A stretch of DNA of 64,000 nucleotides from positions 124,001 to 188,000 of the forward strand of contig CAWJGS010000004.1 in the NCBI GenBank assembly GCA_963842575.1, written 5' to 3'. This DNA is from JACDER01 sp963842575 (GTDB taxonomy: Bacteria > Actinomycetota > Thermoleophilia > Gaiellales > Gaiellaceae). The position numbers and the translations under genes are program-made. Shown here in pieces: positions 59,056 to 64,000 of this stretch (the first letter of the stretch is position 1; each line of letters starts with the position of its first letter). The notes under the pieces were generated by a model. The model saw only the letters and a list, made by a program, of their open reading frames with translations, had not been told where the DNA came from and did no database searches.

Positions 59056-59824
59056 GTCGCTCCAGCCATTCGGGCAGCTCGGCGATCGAGTCGAGGATGC
59101 CGTCGGGATGGACGGGCGAGCCGTCGAGCGCCTCCTGCCGGAACTTCCCCGTCCGCACGAGGACCCCTTTCAAGCCGCACTTCTGCGCGCCGTCGATGTC
59201 GGCGTCGAGGTCGTCGCCGACCATCCAGGTTCGCTCCGCGTCCGCGTCGAGCTCGTCCAGGGCGGCCAGGAAGAAGGCGGGGCTCGGCTTGCCGAGCAGC
59301 GTCGCCTCGATCTCCGCCGCGTACTCGAGCCCGGCGACGAACGCGCCGGTGTCGAGGAGCGGCCCGCGTCCGGTCTCCCACCAGCGGTTCCGGTGCAGGC
59401 AGTAGAGGTCGGCGCCCGCCTCGAGCTCGGCGAACGCGCGCGCGAGGTTCATGTAGCTGAACACCTGGTTGGTCGCGTTCGACTCGTCCGCGCCGCCGAT
59501 GAGGACAGCGTCCGCGCTGTCGCCGACGAGCTCGATGCCCTTGAGGTCGTCGATGATGCGCGGCATCGTGAGGGCGAGGACGCGGCGGCCGGCGAGCGCG
59601 CGCGCGGCGGCGATCGGCGTCGTCTGCAGCTCTTCCTCCTCCAGGTCGATCCCGAGCCGCTGGAGCTCGAACGCGAGGTCCTTGCGGGCGCGCGTCGTGT
59701 TGTTGGTGACGAAGCGCAGGCGGTGCCCGGCTTCGCGCAGCGCCTCGACCGCCTGGGCCGCGCCCGGCACGGCCTCCCAGGAGACCTGGAGCACACCCTC
59801 GATGTCAAGCAATATTGCGGCCAT
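59039..59824 (-). CDS. HAD-superfamily phosphatase, NagD/IIA type
   Basis: 261 residues from ATG 59824. AAILLDIEGVLQVSWEAVPG is motif I with DxE in place of DxD, RFVTNNTTRARKDLAFELQR motif II, LLGKPSPAFFLAALDELDAD motif III and TWMVGDDLDADIDGAQKCGL motif IV. The C2 cap class IIA pattern suggests a phosphatase for glycolytic or lipid phosphates such as phosphoglycolate or LHPP-like substrates. The DIE variant at the nucleophile needs noting: the nucleophilic Asp is kept, the acid/base Asp is Glu. Start codon shares a CATG with the divergent arfB ATG. Confidence 0.88.
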   Translation of the reverse strand: MAAILLDIEGVLQVSWEAVPGAAQAVEALREAGHRLRFVTNNTTRARKDLAFELQRLGIDLEEEELQTTPIAAARALAGRRVLALTMPRIIDDLKGIELVGDSADAVLIGGADESNATNQVFSYMNLARAFAELEAGADLYCLHRNRWWETGRGPLLDTGAFVAGLEYAAEIEATLLGKPSPAFFLAALDELDADAERTWMVGDDLDADIDGAQKCGLKGVLVRTGKFRQEALDGSPVHPDGILDSIAELPEWLERREDWN

Positions 59825-60227
59825 GGACGGCGAGTCTATTCGGGTCACGCGCTCGGTGACCCTCCCCCGGTCCGAGATCGAATTGCGCTTCTCGCGTTCG
59901 AGCGGGCCGGGCGGGCAGCACGCGCAGAAGACCGAGTCGCGCGTCGAGGCCGTCTTCGACGTGGAGGCCTCATCGGCGCTCACGGAGCGGCAGAAGAGCC
60001 GCGTCGTGGGGAAAGCGGGGCCGGTGCTGCGCGCGATCGCGCAGGACGAGCGAAGCCAGTGGCGGAACCGCGAGCTCGCGGTCGAGCGGCTGGTGGAGCA
60101 GCTGCGCGCCGCGCTGCGCGTCGAGCGCCCGCGCCGTCCCACCAAGCCGACCAAGGCCTCACGGGAGCGTCGCCTCGAGCAGAAGCGGCGGCGCTCCGAG
60201 ATCAAGCGTTTGCGGCGTGCTCCGTAG
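59823..60227 (+). CDS. arfB: Ribosome rescue peptidyl-tRNA hydrolase, ArfB/YaeJ-like
   Basis: 134 residues from ATG 59823, or 123 from GTG 59856. It has the release-factor GGQ motif in RFSRSSGPGGQHAQKTESRV and a C-terminal basic tail rich in Lys/Arg (RRLEQKRRRSEIKRLRRAP) that would enter the mRNA channel of stalled ribosomes. There is no codon-recognition domain. It frees stalled peptidyl-tRNA. The ATG overlaps that of the divergent HAD gene; the later GTG leaves a 31-nt gap and is equally plausible. The 3' end overlaps the permease by 26 nt. Confidence 0.92.
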   Translation: MDGESIRVTRSVTLPRSEIELRFSRSSGPGGQHAQKTESRVEAVFDVEASSALTERQKSRVVGKAGPVLRAIAQDERSQWRNRELAVERLVEQLRAALRVERPRRPTKPTKASRERRLEQKRRRSEIKRLRRAP

Positions 60228-61428
60228 GGTCGAAGCGGTTCTTGCAGTGAGCCGAGCAGAAGTAGACGGTCCGGCCGTCGCGTGAGCTCGTGTACGGCGT
60301 CTTGCGGTCGACGGTCATCCCGCAGACCGGGTCCTTCGCGCCGCGGCGCATCGTCAGCGCGAAGAGCGCGGCGAACACGAGGAAGGCGACGATGTTCAGC
60401 GCCGTCGTGTAGTTCCACGTGATCCCGCGATTTCTGATCGAGTCGATCGAGGGACGGTGGGTCGGCACGAGGTCCGCGGCGCTGAAGATCCCGTCCACCG
60501 CCAGCGCGGCCAGCACGATGCAAACGAACATGATCGCCACGATCCGCCAGGTCACCTTCCAGCCGTAGAACTTCCGGTAGATCAGGACGATCGGGATGAC
60601 GATGAGGTCGGCGTAGATGAACGCCATCACGCCGGAAAACGAGATCCCGCCCGCCCAGAGCACGGCGGCGAGCGGGACGTTCCCCACCGAGCAGACGAAC
60701 GAGAGGACGGCGACGATCGGCCCCACGAGCACGTTCTCGATGAGCTGCACCGGCGCGGGCGCGTCGGTGAGGAACAGGTCGTTGAAGAACGACATCGGCA
60801 GGAGGGCGATGAAGCCGGCGATCAGGAATCCCGCGCCGATCTCCTTCCAGAGCATCTCCCAGTCGCCGCGGAAATTGTGCGCGACGTCCGACCAGGCCTC
60901 GACGGACCTCAGCCGTTCTCGCCAGCTGCCGGCTGATGCCGCCGAGGTGTGCTGGTGCCCGGCGGCCGCGGCGTCGGCGTGGGTACGCGCCTCCGCCTCG
61001 AGCTTCCTGGTGATGAAGAGCCGCGTCCCCAGCCACATCAGCGCGATGAGGAAGATCCCGCCGACGAACTCGGCGAGCGTGAACTGCCAGCCGATGAAGA
61101 TCCAGAGGACGATCCCGATCTCGAACACGAGGTTCGTCGAGGCGAACTGGAAGACCATCGCGGTCGCGAAGCTCGCGCCCTTCTGGAACATCGAGCGCGC
61201 GATCGCCGTCGCCGCGTAACTACACGACGACGAGGCGGCCCCGAGACCGGTCGCGAGCGCAACCGAGCGCAGGCCGCTTCCGCCCAGCGCGCGCTCCATC
61301 CGCGAGCGCGGCACCCAGGCCTGGACGATCCCCGAGAGGAGGAACCCGAGCACGAGCGCCCACCAGACCTCCCAGGCCATCTGGAACGCGAACCAGAGGC
61401 CGTCGGCGATGTAGTCGAGCACCCGCAC
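60202..61428 (-). CDS. PF03773-type permease with C-terminal YHS metal domain
   Basis: 408 residues from GTG 61428, about eight helices in two halves. The family block is GLGAASSSCSYAATAIARSM with FATAMVFQFASTNLVFEIGI, which includes the conserved Ser/Cys pair of ArsP-like permeases. In the second half FVCSVGNVPLAAVLWAGGIS adds another Cys. A His-rich cytosolic loop (GHQHTS) joins the halves. The C-terminus is a YHS domain (KDPVCGMTVDRKTPYTSS, FCSAHCKNRF), which binds copper or other soft metals. Export of metal or methylated arsenic is possible. The operon partner is unclear. Confidence 0.82.
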   Translation of the reverse strand: MRVLDYIADGLWFAFQMAWEVWWALVLGFLLSGIVQAWVPRSRMERALGGSGLRSVALATGLGAASSSCSYAATAIARSMFQKGASFATAMVFQFASTNLVFEIGIVLWIFIGWQFTLAEFVGGIFLIALMWLGTRLFITRKLEAEARTHADAAAAGHQHTSAASAGSWRERLRSVEAWSDVAHNFRGDWEMLWKEIGAGFLIAGFIALLPMSFFNDLFLTDAPAPVQLIENVLVGPIVAVLSFVCSVGNVPLAAVLWAGGISFSGVMAFIYADLIVIPIVLIYRKFYGWKVTWRIVAIMFVCIVLAALAVDGIFSAADLVPTHRPSIDSIRNRGITWNYTTALNIVAFLVFAALFALTMRRGAKDPVCGMTVDRKTPYTSSRDGRTVYFCSAHCKNRFDPTEHAANA

Positions 61429-61467
61429 GGAACGACCGTAGCCGTTCGGCTAGTGACCGACATCGTG

Positions 61468-61584
61468 TCAGCCGCCGTTTCGGAGGTTGATGCGCTCGAG
61501 GATGTCCTTCTGGGCTACCAGCTGCGCGTTGGTATGGCGCAGCCGCTGCGCCGAAGGTCGAGTCGTTGACGTGGTCCGCGTCAA
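61468..61584 (-). CDS. Possible small coiled-coil peptide
   Basis: A TTG-started 38-residue frame ending in an amphipathic segment AQRLRHTNAQLVAQKDILER followed by INLRNGG. The composition looks like a short helix, but no family is recognised and the ribosome site is poor. It could be noise in the 224-nt gap between the permease and the next plus-strand gene. Confidence 0.2.
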   Translation of the reverse strand: MTRTTSTTRPSAQRLRHTNAQLVAQKDILERINLRNGG

Positions 61585-61652
61585 GCTGGCGAAACCTCTA
61601 CGCGATCATCGCGGCTTTCAGCCGGCCCGCCGGCTGTGGAAGGATCCACGTG

Positions 61653-61985
61653 ATGGGCAAGTACGTGACCGACCTGCCGAGCAAGAACCCCGAGCGCTCG
61701 GTCGAGAAGATCGAGGCCTACCTGGCCAAGCAGGGGTTCGTCCAGAGCGGACGGCCCGGCAAGGAGGTGTGGAAACGCATGTCCTCGCCGATCCTCAGCC
61801 CCGAGTACGTCTCGGTCAGGCCGGGCGACGAGCATGTACACCTGGAGGCCTGGATCAGAGCGGTCACGCCCGCCCCACGGGTCTGGATCGGGAAGGCGAA
61901 CCCGCGCAGCGGCACGCCTATCGGAGTGCCTTCGAAAGAACGTCTCCGCCAGCGGCTCGACGACATCGAGCGCATGGTGGGGTGA
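61653..61985 (+). CDS. Conserved-looking hypothetical protein
   Basis: 110 residues from ATG 61653, with an AAGGA ribosome site nearby. The sequence MGKYVTDLPSKNPERSVEKI, KQGFVQSGRPGKEVWKRMSS and EYVSVRPGDEHVHLEAWIRA looks folded, with alternating helix and strands, but I recognise no family. The stop directly abuts the stop of glmS on the other strand with no gap. Confidence 0.65.
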   Translation: MGKYVTDLPSKNPERSVEKIEAYLAKQGFVQSGRPGKEVWKRMSSPILSPEYVSVRPGDEHVHLEAWIRAVTPAPRVWIGKANPRSGTPIGVPSKERLRQRLDDIERMVG

Positions 61986-63815
<1,830 letters not shown>

Positions 63816-63888
63816 CCCGCTGAATGGCCTCCTCTAGACGGAAAACGCTCCCGAAAACGCGTCGAGCCCGGCGGCCGATCTTCGTCGA

Positions 63889-64000
63889 TCAGATGCCGAG
63901 CTCTCGTCGAACGAGAGCGGAGATCGTACCACAGAGCCTGGCGGACTCCTCCTCCGTCTCGGCCTCGGCGAGCACGCGAATCACGGGCTCTGTGCCCGAG
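63889..64000 (-). CDS. glmM: Phosphoglucosamine mutase, C-terminal fragment
   Basis: The gene enters from the right edge. Only about 36 C-terminal residues are seen: SGTEPVIRVLAEAETEEESA followed by RLCGTISALVRRELGI. SGTEPxIRV is the phosphate-binding motif of the alpha-phosphohexomutase family, and location before glmS fits GlmM, which converts glucosamine-6-phosphate to the 1-phosphate. Confidence 0.88.
   Translation of the reverse strand, partial: SGTEPVIRVLAEAETEEESARLCGTISALVRRELGI

Overview
This is about 64 kb of high-GC, very gene-dense bacterial chromosome. GTG and TTG starts are common, 1- to 4-nt stop/start overlaps (ATGA, GTGA, TGATG) occur throughout, and convergent genes overlap at their 3' ends. 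Actinobacterial-type content (CYTH-CHAD protein, a MutT1-like NUDIX/histidine-phosphatase pair, 11-bp Pho-box-like repeats, an actinobacterial-style ArsC) suggests Actinomycetota, perhaps a soil Thermoleophilia/Gaiellales-like lineage. That placement is inference from gene content only.

Layout. 0-6 kb: partial EamA transporter, a palindrome pair in an intergenic gap, a flavin amine oxidase, tRNA-Pro(TGG), a membrane-anchored glycosidase-like/deacetylase fusion and a second EamA transporter. 6-16 kb: a multi-GAF histidine kinase with its receiver, ispH, ileS, thioredoxin (frameshifted), a CADD/TenA-like protein, a lipid kinase. 16-24 kb: NUDIX, cNMP-binding protein, ROK kinase, CYTH-CHAD, NUDIX, SixA-like phosphatase, a receiver-cyclase fusion, a wrecked histidine kinase with its intact LuxR-type regulator, a hairpin repeat and a cupin.

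24-40 kb is a phosphate region: winged-helix regulator-ppk-ppx (minus), a divergent PhoR-like kinase, a metallophosphoesterase, pstS1, then pstCAB-phoU-pstS2 (plus). The minus-strand operon arsR-arsM-arsC-aquaporin follows, then a DUF47 protein with a Pit phosphate transporter. High- and low-affinity phosphate uptake thus flank an arsenic methylation/reduction operon, which fits arsenate entering through phosphate transporters. 11-bp-periodic T(T/C)ACC repeats lie at two or three promoters here and are probably Pho boxes.

40-54 kb: serine hydrolase, esterase, RidA, a VUT-family transporter, a YbdK-like ligase, an ECF sigma factor with a membrane-anchored propeller protein, a peroxiredoxin whose catalytic position is an in-frame TGA followed by a SECIS-like hairpin (probable selenoprotein, the most notable item here), a polytopic membrane protein, LysE exporter, FabI, subtilase and SDR. 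54-64 kb: a minus-strand operon acpS-nnrD-alr-CCA-type nucleotidyltransferase-methyltransferase-sugar nucleotidyltransferase, a HAD phosphatase, ArfB, a metal permease with YHS domain, glmS and the end of glmM.

Caution: trxA, alr, the sugar nucleotidyltransferase and the subtilase/SDR junction each look shifted by one base, which suggests assembly indels. The histidine kinase at 21.5-22.7 kb has several lesions and may be a true pseudogene.
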